Assembly (NCBI RefSeq): GCF_007748115.1
Contig: NZ_CP036289.1
Coordinates: forward strand, 248,001-312,000
Origin: Bremerella volcania
GTDB lineage: Bacteria > Planctomycetota > Planctomycetia > Pirellulales > Pirellulaceae
Direction of reading: 5' to 3'
Length of the DNA: 64,000 nucleotides
The number at the start of each line of letters is the position of its first letter. The stretch's first letter is position 1. Shown here piece by piece: positions 28,072 through 36,960 of this stretch. Both the position numbers and the translations under genes were made by a program. The notes under the pieces are model-generated. The model made no database searches and had not been told where the DNA came from. It worked only from the letters and a program-made list of their open reading frames with translations.

Positions 28072-30933
28072 ATGAGACCCGACCTATATGCCTACATGGC
28101 TTTATTCTGCTTGGCGCTGCTAACCACCACGGTTGCCGCCGAGGAGAATGATATTGATTTCGGCCGAGACATTCGCCCGATCCTCTCCGGCAAGTGTTTC
28201 CATTGCCACGGCCCTGATCCCGAATCGCGTGAGGCCGGTTTGCGCCTCGACATTGAAGAGGACGCCAAGGCAGAACTCGATAGCGGCCTGCTGGCGATCG
28301 TGCCTGGCAATGTGGACGAAAGTGAACTGTTTGCTCGGATTATCGCGGACGACGAGTTCACGCGCATGCCACCCCCTGAGATCGGCAAGCAGCTTTCCGA
28401 ACGAGAAGTGAAGCTTATTCGCAAGTGGATCGAGCAGGGTGCCAAGTACGCGCCGCACTGGTCGTTCGATCCTCCCAAGAAGCATGCACCACCTAAAGTG
28501 CAGAAATCGGATTGGGTGAAGAACGAGATCGACGCGTTCATCCTCAAGCGGCTCGAGGAAGAAGGGCTCACGCCGAATGAGGAAGCGGATCGTTATGCTT
28601 TGGCTCGTCGTGTTTCCTTTGCCCTGACAGGACTGCCGTTGTCGGTGGAAGAAACTGAAGCTTTCGTCAACGATGACTCACCCAATGCTTACGAAAAACT
28701 GGTCGACCGCTTGCTGGACGATCCCGCCTATGGCGAACGCTGGGCGCGCGTCTGGCTCGACATTGCACGCTACGCCGACTCGATGGGTTACGAAAAGGAC
28801 AGCCCGCGAACGATTTGGCCCTATCGCGATTGGGTGATTAAAGCGATTAACGAGAACAAACCGTTCGATCAATTCAGTATCGAGCAACTCGCCGGCGATT
28901 TGTTGCCTGATCCGTCCCAAGATCAGATTATCGCCACGGCGTTTCATCGCAATACGATGACCAACACTGAAGGGGGCACCAACGACGAAGAGTTCCGCAA
29001 CGCGGCCGTGATCGATCGAGTGAATACGACCATTCAGGCCTGGATGGGGCTGACCATGGAGTGTGCCCAATGTCACACGCACAAATACGATCCGATCACG
29101 CAGCAGGAATACTTCGAGTTCTTCGCGATCTTCAATCAAACCGAAGATGCCGACCGCAATGATGAATCGCCTCTGCATCGGTGGTTCACGGAAGAACAAG
29201 AGTCGCAGAAGGCCGGCATCGTGTCGCAAATTGAGGAAGCCAAAGCGAAGCTGAAGCAGATGCTGGAAGACTCGGCGGAGATTGCCTTGTCGGAAAACGT
29301 CCCCAACGTGGGTCGCTATGTGCGAGTCGAGAACGTTGCGGACAGCGCCTATCTGCATATCGCGGAAGTGCAGGTCTTCTCGAACGAGAACAACGTGGCC
29401 GTCAACGGAAAGGCTTCTCAGATCAGTGTCGACTATAACGGCCCTGCGAATCTCGCGATCGATGGCAATACCAACGGCGACTTCGCCGGAGCGATGAGCA
29501 CGATCCACACGAAGCAAGAGAAAAACCCCTGGTGGGAAGTCGATTTGGGTGCCAGCACCACGATCGATAAGGTCGTTATTTGGAATCGCACCGATGGCGA
29601 TCTATTCAATCGGATGAAATCGTGCCGCGTGATCATCTTGGATGAAAATCGCCAGCCGGTTTGGGCGGGAAGGGTCGATTCTCCCTTCAATCCGACTGCC
29701 GAATTCGTCCCTCCCAAGTCCGTAGATGGCATGGACGAGCGTGCTCGGGTGGAACTGGCTGCCTATCTCAAAGGCAACTCGCCAGAACTGGAGAAGCAAA
29801 AGAAACGCATCGCCAGCCTGGAGAAGAAGCGGGACAGCATCAAGCCGATCACTACGCCGGTGATGAAGCAGTTGCCGGCGGATAAGCATCGTAAGACGCA
29901 CATCCAGATTCGCGGCAACTATCAGTCGCGCGGCGAGGAAGTCACCGCGAGCGTGCTTGACAACTTCCACGCGTTTCCTGAAGAAGCCAAGACCGATCGT
30001 CTTTCGATGGCCAAGTGGTTGGTCAGTAAAGAGAACCCGCTAACGGCGCGCGTCGTGGTGAATCGGCACTGGGAACAGTTGTTTGGGATTGGCATTGTCG
30101 AAACCAGCGAAGACTTTGGTTCTCAGGGCGAACTGCCGACCCATCCGAAGTTGCTGGATACGCTTGCGGTTGAGTTGATGCAGCATGAGTGGGATACGAA
30201 GTGGCTGGTCAAGCAGATCGTGATGAGCCAGGCATTTCGACAGTCGGCCAAGACGACTCCTGAAAAGTTGGAATTAGATTCTCGGAACCAACTGGTTTCG
30301 CGTGGCCCGCGGGTTCGTTTGTCTGCCGAGATGGTGCGCGACCAGGCCCTGGCGACCAGCGGGCTTCTGAGTAGGAAGATGTATGGACCATCAGTCCATC
30401 CGCCCCGGCCGAACCTAGGGCTCAAAGCGGCGTTTGGCGGAGCGACCGACTGGACGACAAGTTCCGGAGAAGACCGTTATCGTCGCGGAGTCTATACGAT
30501 GTGGCGACGAACGACTCCCTATCCTTCGATGTCCACATTCGACGCACCCAGCCGCGAAGTCTGTACGATTCGCCGGATTACGACCAACACACCGCTCCAG
30601 GCTTTGGTGACCCTGAACGATCCGGTCTACATCGAAGCGGCGCAGGCCCTTGGCCGTAAAGTTTGGGAGCAGAAGGAGCTTTCCTTGGAAGAGAAAGTCG
30701 CGGATGCATTCCGCCGCGTTCTGAAGCGACCGCCGAGCGAACAGGAGAAGACCCGGTTGGTCCAACTGTTCGAACGGGCCAAGTCACAATACTCATCCAT
30801 GCCGGAAGAAGCGACCAAGTTGGCGACCGATCCCTTGGGACCACTGCCAGAGGGGGCAGCCGCCGACGAACTCGCGGCTTGGACCATTCTGGGAAATGTA
30901 CTTTTGAACCTGGACGAGACGTTGAACCGGTAA
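28072..30933 (+). CDS. PSCyt1-DUF1549-F5/8C-DUF1553 protein
   Basis: A 953-residue paralogue of the protein at 3725. The signal peptide covers ~1-23 and the haem motif CFHCH lies at residues 42-46. DUF1549 spans ~145-360 and ends with CAQCH. A coagulation-factor 5/8 type C (discoidin) module at ~407-540 is marked by GRYVRVEN, LAIDGNTNGDF, WWEVDLG and VVIWNRTDG; it probably binds glycans. DUF1553 runs from ~635 to the end (NPLTARVVVNRHWEQLFG). It is 42 bp upstream of a DUF1501 gene on the same strand, its usual partner. Its module slot holds F5/8C where the 3725 paralogue has LamG. Confidence 0.93.
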   Translation: MRPDLYAYMALFCLALLTTTVAAEENDIDFGRDIRPILSGKCFHCHGPDPESREAGLRLDIEEDAKAELDSGLLAIVPGNVDESELFARIIADDEFTRMPPPEIGKQLSEREVKLIRKWIEQGAKYAPHWSFDPPKKHAPPKVQKSDWVKNEIDAFILKRLEEEGLTPNEEADRYALARRVSFALTGLPLSVEETEAFVNDDSPNAYEKLVDRLLDDPAYGERWARVWLDIARYADSMGYEKDSPRTIWPYRDWVIKAINENKPFDQFSIEQLAGDLLPDPSQDQIIATAFHRNTMTNTEGGTNDEEFRNAAVIDRVNTTIQAWMGLTMECAQCHTHKYDPITQQEYFEFFAIFNQTEDADRNDESPLHRWFTEEQESQKAGIVSQIEEAKAKLKQMLEDSAEIALSENVPNVGRYVRVENVADSAYLHIAEVQVFSNENNVAVNGKASQISVDYNGPANLAIDGNTNGDFAGAMSTIHTKQEKNPWWEVDLGASTTIDKVVIWNRTDGDLFNRMKSCRVIILDENRQPVWAGRVDSPFNPTAEFVPPKSVDGMDERARVELAAYLKGNSPELEKQKKRIASLEKKRDSIKPITTPVMKQLPADKHRKTHIQIRGNYQSRGEEVTASVLDNFHAFPEEAKTDRLSMAKWLVSKENPLTARVVVNRHWEQLFGIGIVETSEDFGSQGELPTHPKLLDTLAVELMQHEWDTKWLVKQIVMSQAFRQSAKTTPEKLELDSRNQLVSRGPRVRLSAEMVRDQALATSGLLSRKMYGPSVHPPRPNLGLKAAFGGATDWTTSSGEDRYRRGVYTMWRRTTPYPSMSTFDAPSREVCTIRRITTNTPLQALVTLNDPVYIEAAQALGRKVWEQKELSLEEKVADAFRRVLKRPPSEQEKTRLVQLFERAKSQYSSMPEEATKLATDPLGPLPEGAAADELAAWTILGNVLLNLDETLNR

Positions 30934-30975
30934 CGCCCTGTTGGTGGCCGCTCGAGATAATCCATTGAACGAGAG

Positions 30976-32433
30976 ATGACGATGAATCCTTTCCATCGAC
31001 CTTTGCAGAACGTTACGCGTAGATACTTCCTCTCGCAGTGTCAGGCTGGCCTGGGAGGGCTCGCACTGAGTTCGCTCTTGGGTGGCATGGCAAGTGGTGC
31101 CGAGGCCACTCCCAGCAACCCGATGGCTCCGGCTCAGCCGCACTTTCCGGCCAAGGCCAAGTCCGTGATTTACCTGCATATGACGGGTTCGCCGCCGAAT
31201 CTGGACTTGTTCGACTACAAGCCAGAACTGATCAAGCACAACGACAAAGACTGTCCCGCAGAGTTCTTTGAGGGCAAAGAGTTCGCGTTTACTACCGGAA
31301 CACCCAAATTAATGGGGACGCCCCACAAGTTCCGCAAGGTTGGTAAGTCGGGGATGTGGATGTCAGATGCGCTGACGCACTTGGAAGAAGTTGCCGACGA
31401 CCTTTGCTTCATCCATTCCATGAATACCGATCAGTTCAATCACGCCCCGGCCGAGTTGTTGCTCTATACTGGATCGCCGCGATTGGGACGTCCTTCCATG
31501 GGTTCTTGGGTGACCTACGGGCTGGGCTCCGAAAATGCCAATCTGCCTGGGTTCGTGGTGCTCGTATCCAGCGGCGTCAATCCGGCCGGCGGTAACAGCG
31601 ATTGGGGAAGCGGCTTCCTGCCGTCGGTCTACCAAGGCGTCCAGTGCCGATCGAAGGGGGATCCTGTTCTGTACCTGAATAATCCGGCTGGCATGGACAA
31701 GGACATGCGTCGCATGACTCTCGATGCGATGAATGACTTGAACGAAATGGAACTCCAGCGAATGGGTAATCCGGAAACCGAGACCCGCATCAGCCAGTAT
31801 GAGCTGGCCTTCCGCATGCAGATGGCGGCCCCTGAAGCGATGGATCTGAGCCAGGAAACGCAGGCCACCCTCGATGCCTACGGGGCAAAGCCGGGCGATT
31901 CAAGCTTGGCTAACAACTGCTTGCTCGCACGGCGGCTTGTGGAACGTGGCGTTCGATTCGTGCAACTGTTTGATTGGGGCTGGGATTTCCACGGCACCAG
32001 TGTCGCCACCGGTCTTCAAGATGGTCTGCGGGACAAGTGTGCCACGATGGATCGGCCTGTCACTACGTTGATTAAGGACCTGAAACAACGCGGACTGCTG
32101 GACGAAACGCTGGTGATCTGGGGTGGCGAATTTGGTCGGACTCCATTCCGCGAAGGTCGCACAGCTGGCAGTAACGTCCTGGGTCGTGACCATTACCCCG
32201 ACGTCTTTAGCCTGTGGATGGCAGGCGGCGGTGTGAAGCCTGGGTTTTCATACGGCGCCAGCGACGAACTGGGCTTCAAAGTAGCCGAAAACAAAGTCCA
32301 TATTCATGACCTGCAGGCCACCATTTTGCACTGTCTGGGCATGAATCACGAACGGCTCACCTACCACTTCGCTGGCCGAGACTACCGCCTGACGGACGTT
32401 CACGGCAATGTCGTTCACGACATCCTGGCGTAG
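30976..32433 (+). CDS. DUF1501 domain-containing protein
   Basis: A 485-residue DUF1501 protein. The N-terminus (TRRYFLSQCQAGLGGLALSS) is a Tat-like signal. Family blocks include MTGSPPNLDLFDYKP, WGGEFGRTPFREG, GRDHYPDVFS and RDYRLTDVHGNVVHDIL at the end. It closely resembles the DUF1501 protein at 6836, so the two cytochrome/DUF1501 gene pairs look like duplicated modules. Its stop lies 12 bp from the stop of a converging small gene, leaving no room for a separate terminator. Confidence 0.93.
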   Translation: MTMNPFHRPLQNVTRRYFLSQCQAGLGGLALSSLLGGMASGAEATPSNPMAPAQPHFPAKAKSVIYLHMTGSPPNLDLFDYKPELIKHNDKDCPAEFFEGKEFAFTTGTPKLMGTPHKFRKVGKSGMWMSDALTHLEEVADDLCFIHSMNTDQFNHAPAELLLYTGSPRLGRPSMGSWVTYGLGSENANLPGFVVLVSSGVNPAGGNSDWGSGFLPSVYQGVQCRSKGDPVLYLNNPAGMDKDMRRMTLDAMNDLNEMELQRMGNPETETRISQYELAFRMQMAAPEAMDLSQETQATLDAYGAKPGDSSLANNCLLARRLVERGVRFVQLFDWGWDFHGTSVATGLQDGLRDKCATMDRPVTTLIKDLKQRGLLDETLVIWGGEFGRTPFREGRTAGSNVLGRDHYPDVFSLWMAGGGVKPGFSYGASDELGFKVAENKVHIHDLQATILHCLGMNHERLTYHFAGRDYRLTDVHGNVVHDILA

Positions 32434-32445
32434 TCCCAGCGAGAT

Positions 32446-32787
32446 CTACTCTTCTTCGGTCCCTTCGGCGACCAAGCCTTTGATGTTCCTGGCATACATC
32501 CACGATGTTTTGTCGGTGCGGATATGCGTCTCGCCGGTAATCATTCCATCACGCGCGAGCGTTTTGAGTTCCGCCAGTCGGTAAGGTCCCGACTCTTGAA
32601 ACTTGGGCGGGAACTTCACATAGAATTCCGTCAGGTCCGGCTTGGCATCTTTGGGTGGCTCTGGCGCACGCAGTGGCGTTTTCCGTTTCTCACGGCCCGG
32701 ATACTTGCTCTTCTTCTTTCCCTCAAGCAGCGGTTTGAGAGTTGGGAAGATCTCGCCTAGCTTCTGGTAAATCTGTTCCGATTTCAT
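32446..32787 (-). CDS. small GYF-like domain protein
   Basis: From the ATG at 32787 (MKSEQIYQKL) this is a 113-residue soluble protein. A basic middle (GKKKSKYPGREKRKTPL) leads to a C-terminal segment with FQESGPYRLAELKTL, then DGMITGETHIR and SWMYA. That spacing fits the GYF_2-type domain (GPYxxxELxxL...GxIxxxTxVR...W). GYF domains bind proline-rich peptides, but the partner is unknown. A 35-residue upstream extension is possible in frame but looks non-coding. It converges with the DUF1501 gene. Confidence 0.65.
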   Translation of the reverse strand: MKSEQIYQKLGEIFPTLKPLLEGKKKSKYPGREKRKTPLRAPEPPKDAKPDLTEFYVKFPPKFQESGPYRLAELKTLARDGMITGETHIRTDKTSWMYARNIKGLVAEGTEEE

Positions 32788-33165
32788 TGGGGTGGGCCTG
32801 GGGTAGGGATTTGCTCTTCCTATAGCGTTCCGATAACACATACGTATTGCGTTCGTGTTGGTTCTGTTTGTCGTCGTTACTTTATTGGACATTCACGTGT
32901 TCTTAATCTGCTAGCGAAGATAGCACGTCTGGGAGGAATATAGAGAGTTGATATTGCTTCGTTTAGGGGAAATGGGAATCATCTAGTTTCGCGCCCCCAT
33001 GGCACGAACCTGGCGCGAGAAGCACCTTTGGCCTGAGCAACACCCCCATTTTCGTATCGATACATCACGGTCGTCCCGTGGGGTGGCTTTGACCGAGCAG
33101 TGAACGCTGCCTGAGAAAACGCGCAGCGATCGCACCTACACGAAACAGGGAAGTTCATTAGGGTT
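32788..33165. other. 378-bp divergent intergenic region
   Basis: It lies between the divergent GYF-like gene and the radical-SAM-like gene. No RNA gene, repeat or convincing promoter pair was seen. Short frames here lack ribosome-binding sites. Confidence 0.5.
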
Positions 33166-34134
33166 ATGTCTCGTCTGAAGTACGATCCATGGATATTGTC
33201 ACTCCATCTGGTTGATGCCAACGGTCCGCGGCGGGTCATGATGACGCCCGATCGGTTGTCCGAGATTCTCTCTGCTGGCCGCCCAATTGATACGATCCAC
33301 TCGGTTCATGTACGAGGTGTCGGTGCCGACCCTGGGGAACTAGCCGAACTGGTCGACCATGGCCGTATGATTGCCCTGACGGGTTTTCCTCAGCGAATTC
33401 TCTTCACCGGTGGCGAGGGGATGATGCGGCAAGAGGTGGAGGAGGTCTTCCGGGCTTTCACCGCGATCGAATTTACCCTGCCCAAGGATCTTCGTAACCA
33501 ACTGTTGCCCTTTCAACAGTCCGACGAAGAAAAACTAACGGACGAACTGGAAGTCTGGCTGCGAACGATCGAATACTATGCCCGCGTAAAGAGTGCCTGG
33601 CAGCTTTCGTCGGAATTGGTCGTGCGGATTCCTCAAGGCAATCTATCGATCGATCTGGCTGCTCGATTGGACCAACTCAGTTGGCGAGAAGCCTTCCGAG
33701 TGCAGCGTAGTGGCGGGGCCAGCGCGTTTTCGCTTGAACAACAACAAGCTGACTATGGGATGAAACTGTGCGAAGAACCGTATCGCGTAGTGACGTTTGG
33801 TGCCTGCGGTCAAATGACCGGCTGCAGCGGCGAGCAGCGACAACGGGTTTACTTCGGTAGTCTGGAAGAAGACAGCTTGCGCGGGTTATGGGAAGGTTCG
33901 TCGATGGAATCGTGGCGCAAGAATCGCACCGGTAACCAATGCCTAGGCTGCCCAGGTCTAGGGAGCACTCTTCGCAGGCCTTCTTTGATTTCGATCTACG
34001 AATCGGTCGGGGAACAGCGCTTCCACGAGTACCCGCAAGCTCAGCTGCGGAAGATTGCCGACGAGTCAGAAGGTCGATCATCGTCGCGCAGCGCGTCGCG
34101 AACCATCTTTTGCTCGCCTCGAAAGGCTTCTTAG
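33166..34134 (+). CDS. degenerate radical-SAM-like protein with SPASM/twitch-type cysteines
   Basis: A 322-residue cytoplasmic protein. Residues 202-220 fit the C-x12-G-x4-C signature of SPASM/twitch domains (Cys202, Gly215, Cys220; an extra Cys214), followed by a CLGC pair (Cys259, Cys262). Between them lies FGSLEEDSLRGLWEGSSMESWR, which resembles the SPASM linker. Upstream, ILFTGGEGMMR near residue 85 recalls the radical-SAM GGEP block. However, the first 200 residues contain no CxxxCxxC to hold the SAM cluster. So it may bind one Fe-S cluster but should not be a normal radical SAM enzyme. The C-terminal ~25 residues are Ser/Arg-rich. The assignment rests on motif spacing only. Confidence 0.6.
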   Translation: MSRLKYDPWILSLHLVDANGPRRVMMTPDRLSEILSAGRPIDTIHSVHVRGVGADPGELAELVDHGRMIALTGFPQRILFTGGEGMMRQEVEEVFRAFTAIEFTLPKDLRNQLLPFQQSDEEKLTDELEVWLRTIEYYARVKSAWQLSSELVVRIPQGNLSIDLAARLDQLSWREAFRVQRSGGASAFSLEQQQADYGMKLCEEPYRVVTFGACGQMTGCSGEQRQRVYFGSLEEDSLRGLWEGSSMESWRKNRTGNQCLGCPGLGSTLRRPSLISIYESVGEQRFHEYPQAQLRKIADESEGRSSSRSASRTIFCSPRKAS

Positions 34135-34154
34135 AGACGACATTGGACATAAAG

Positions 34155-34187
34155 AAAGGCTACCCGCTGGAAGGCGGATAGCCTTTT
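34155..34187. terminator. bidirectional stem-loop between converging genes
   Basis: aaaggctacccgc (34155-34167) pairs with gcggatagccttt (34174-34186) with one mismatch around a 6-nt loop. There are A's on the left and T's on the right. It sits between the converging radical-SAM-like and ThuA genes, so it may terminate both. Confidence 0.75.
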
Positions 34188-34225
34188 GATAAGGCATTGT
34201 GAATTCAGGACTTCGGGGTACCCTC

Positions 34226-35083
34226 CTACTTCGCCGGCGTCGGGCTCTTATCTTTGTCGGGGTTCGGCTTGCTGAGGTCGATCTCGGCTTTGCCGGTCCC
34301 TTCGAAGCCTGCTTTGGCGGAGCCGTCGTCGTTCAGACCGTCGACGGTCCACAGAATGCCGCGAGCGACCAGGCTCAGCCACGCATCGTTATTCATCGTT
34401 TCGTTATAGTGCCCCAACGTGGTCGAGAAGGTCTTGGTCCCTTCGTATTCGTTGCACCAGATGACGGTGTGGTCCTTCTTGGTATCAACGCCGTATGCTT
34501 TGGCCAGCGGCGTGGCGGAATCCCACGTCTTTTCAATCTTATAAAGCTCGCCGCGTTCCACCTTCCAGTTCTGCGGGAAGCCTTTCATGATCGGGTGATC
34601 TTCGACGAGTGTGATCACGTCCAGCGGATGCTTGCCTTCGTGGCTGGTGCTTCGCATGCCGATCAGCTTACGCCACTCGTCGGTCTTGGCATTGCGGTAG
34701 CTGTGCATCGAGCAGTGCACGAAGATCGCCGGAATCTTGTGCTCGGTATGGGCTTTAACGATCCCTTCGACGAAGTCGACGTCTTCGACCGCCCCATAGC
34801 ACTCGTTGTGCACGACCAGGTCGTATGGCTTGATCCAGTCGTGGTTTTCGTAAACCGGGACTTTGATCTTCCGGTCTTCTCCGGCCAGGGCGACGTCCCA
34901 GTCGATGCTCACGCGCTGGCTGAGACCTTGCGTGATAATCTTGATTTGGTTCGGGTAGTCATGGCAACAACCGCCGGTGATCAACAGAGCTTTCAGTTTG
35001 GCTTTCTCTTCTGCCTGGGAAGTGGCAGCGATTGCCAGGACGACGAGCATCACCAGCAAGGGGCGAAAGAAGCGAAAAGTCAT
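34226..35083 (-). CDS. ThuA-like domain protein
   Basis: An exported 285-residue ThuA-family protein (PF06283, glutamine-amidotransferase-like fold, linked to trehalose and 3-keto-sugar use). The ATG at 35083 starts a signal peptide (MTFRFFRPLLVMLVVLAIAATSQAE); the longer frame to 35131 adds an unlikely leader. Motifs: ALLITGGCCHDYPNQ near residue 30, DLVVHNECYGAVED near 90, IFVHCSMHSYR near 125 and HPIMKGFP near 175. It is followed on the same strand by nothing, but lies 135 bp downstream of the DUF1080-ThuA gene, so the two may be cotranscribed and act on the same sugar. Confidence 0.88.
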   Translation of the reverse strand: MTFRFFRPLLVMLVVLAIAATSQAEEKAKLKALLITGGCCHDYPNQIKIITQGLSQRVSIDWDVALAGEDRKIKVPVYENHDWIKPYDLVVHNECYGAVEDVDFVEGIVKAHTEHKIPAIFVHCSMHSYRNAKTDEWRKLIGMRSTSHEGKHPLDVITLVEDHPIMKGFPQNWKVERGELYKIEKTWDSATPLAKAYGVDTKKDHTVIWCNEYEGTKTFSTTLGHYNETMNNDAWLSLVARGILWTVDGLNDDGSAKAGFEGTGKAEIDLSKPNPDKDKSPTPAK

Positions 35084-35218
35084 GAGGGGAATTCCTTGAA
35101 TAGGTGTCGAAGTGGCAGGAAAAAGCCCCACGGATTACACGAATAAGGCACGAATGGAACCTTGCGCTTTCATCGGTGCCTATGCGTGTAATCCGTGGTT
35201 GGCTCTTATCGTTCTCTC

Positions 35219-36751
35219 TTATTTTGCGGCACTCGGAGCCGTCGGTCCATCAAGGTCACCCAGAGCGAACTGGATGCCGTCGAGATAGAACTTCAGCATT
35301 TGAGGGTTCCAATAGATCTCTTCGCGGTGTCCCAGCGAGCTGTAGAAGACGCGGCCGTCTCCCCATTTGCGAACCCATGAAACGGCGAAGTCACCATCCT
35401 TGCGATGGATGCCTTTTTTGTCCATATTCGTGGTGTCGACATCCAGCGAAAGCAGCACATGCAATGCATCGCGGGAGTAGGGATCGCGGAACTGGTAGAT
35501 CTCGTCGACGATCGCGAAGTTCTCGCCGCCGAACGCGGCCATCAGCGGGTGCTCGGGGTCATCGATTTTGATGCCCACCTTTTCATGCCATGGGTGACCA
35601 TGGAAGTAACCGCCAATCAATTTGCCGAAATCTTCCCAGTGGTAATTCGCGTCGCTGGCAGCATGAAAACCGACCAGGCCCTTGCCGCTGGAGACGAAGT
35701 TGAGCAGGCTTTCTCGGAACATCTGCTCGGCGTCTGCCTTGCTCATCTGCTTTCCGTCCGCGGCCAGCTTGGCGATGTCTTCGTCGCGGGGTTTGATCCA
35801 CGAACCGGTCGTGTTGACCATCACGATCGCGTCGTAGTCTTTCAGCGTCTCAGGAGAGAGCATCGTCAGGTCGTTCGTGATGCGGGCATCAAACGCGCCA
35901 GTCTTTTCCCCCAGCATCTTCACGGCCATCGCACCCACGGGGATCGAGCTGTGACGGAAGCCGTCGTAGCGGGTGAAGACCAGCACGTTGTGCTTCTTCT
36001 TCGGTTCGACGCGTGGCTGTTGGGGCAGGGCCTCTTCGATCTTGGCGATCTGTTCAGGCGTGACCAGTTCGCGAATGTAGATGTTACGGAAGTAGAGCGT
36101 GTTGCCGTGATTCTGCAGTTCGATCTGGCCAGTGCGGTAGATTGGCTTGTCGCGTTCCCAGTAGTTTTCCAGCACGACGTCATCGGTTACCAGCTTGCCG
36201 TTCAGCTTGATGGTGACGCGGTCGCCAATCATGCGAATGAAGAAGGTGTTCCACTCGCCGATTGGATTGTCGGCCGTGACCAGTGGCTGGCTGGGGTTCT
36301 TCTGGTTGTTGTACAAACCGCCTGAGCCAACACCGTTCGGATTGGGGCCCTTGTTACTCGGGTCCCAGATTTGAACTTGCGGGCTACCACGCAAATAGAT
36401 GCCGCTGTCGCCAGCTTCTTTGATTTTGAAGTCGACGTACATCTCGAAGTCAGCGTAATCCTGCGACGTGCAGAGGCTTTGACCTTTGCCATCGAAAACC
36501 AGCACGCCATCTTCCACTTGCCAATGCTCGCGCATCGACTCGTCGGCTTTGGCTTGCGCCTCGGCGAGTTGTTCCTGCGACATCTCGGCTCGCTTCTTCG
36601 GATTGGCTACGAGGCCCTTCCAGCCGGTGAGATCCTTGCCGTTGAACAGTTGCTTGAAACCGTTGGGCGGTTGATTCAAAGCGGGTTCTTCGGCGAACGC
36701 AAACGAGGCCATGCCCAGCAGCAGGCCCAAGCAACACACCAGACGCAACAT
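35219..36751 (-). CDS. DUF1080-ThuA fusion protein
   Basis: A 510-residue exported fusion. The signal peptide is MLRLVCCLGLLLGMASFAFA. DUF1080 (~25-215), the 3-keto-disaccharide hydrolase family with a LamG-like jelly roll, shows NGKDLTGWKGL, DSGIYLRGSP and FRNIYIREL. ThuA (~253-500) shows VLVFTRYDGFRH, VGFHAASDANYHWEDFG, HPLMAAFGG and RVFYSSLGHREE. The ATG at 36751 is preferred over an upstream in-frame codon at 36796 because GGAG lies 10 nt before it. Family knowledge suggests hydrolysis of 3-keto glycosides, which fits the separate ThuA gene downstream and the larger fusion at 18904. Confidence 0.9.
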   Translation of the reverse strand: MLRLVCCLGLLLGMASFAFAEEPALNQPPNGFKQLFNGKDLTGWKGLVANPKKRAEMSQEQLAEAQAKADESMREHWQVEDGVLVFDGKGQSLCTSQDYADFEMYVDFKIKEAGDSGIYLRGSPQVQIWDPSNKGPNPNGVGSGGLYNNQKNPSQPLVTADNPIGEWNTFFIRMIGDRVTIKLNGKLVTDDVVLENYWERDKPIYRTGQIELQNHGNTLYFRNIYIRELVTPEQIAKIEEALPQQPRVEPKKKHNVLVFTRYDGFRHSSIPVGAMAVKMLGEKTGAFDARITNDLTMLSPETLKDYDAIVMVNTTGSWIKPRDEDIAKLAADGKQMSKADAEQMFRESLLNFVSSGKGLVGFHAASDANYHWEDFGKLIGGYFHGHPWHEKVGIKIDDPEHPLMAAFGGENFAIVDEIYQFRDPYSRDALHVLLSLDVDTTNMDKKGIHRKDGDFAVSWVRKWGDGRVFYSSLGHREEIYWNPQMLKFYLDGIQFALGDLDGPTAPSAAK

Positions 36752-36960
36752 AGATAGGTTTCTCCACAGGATGTTTTCAGGCGGGCAAGGAGGCATGATA
36801 TTTGCCCATATGGGTAGGCTGCCACGACATTTCGCTCGGGCAGGGTGGGCTCAGAGACCGCCAACCATCATAATCGGTGACATAGGCAAAGGGAATCAAT
36901 TGCCAGGCTTCCTGAGCTGAAACCTGAATATCCCCCGGGAATGGACCATTTTTGCCCAAC

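Noticed and set aside
34199-35146. A 315-codon open frame on the plus strand opposite the ThuA gene
   Set aside because: It is the shadow of the ThuA gene: the minus strand has a signal peptide and family motifs, while the plus frame has no recognisable features or ribosome-binding site.
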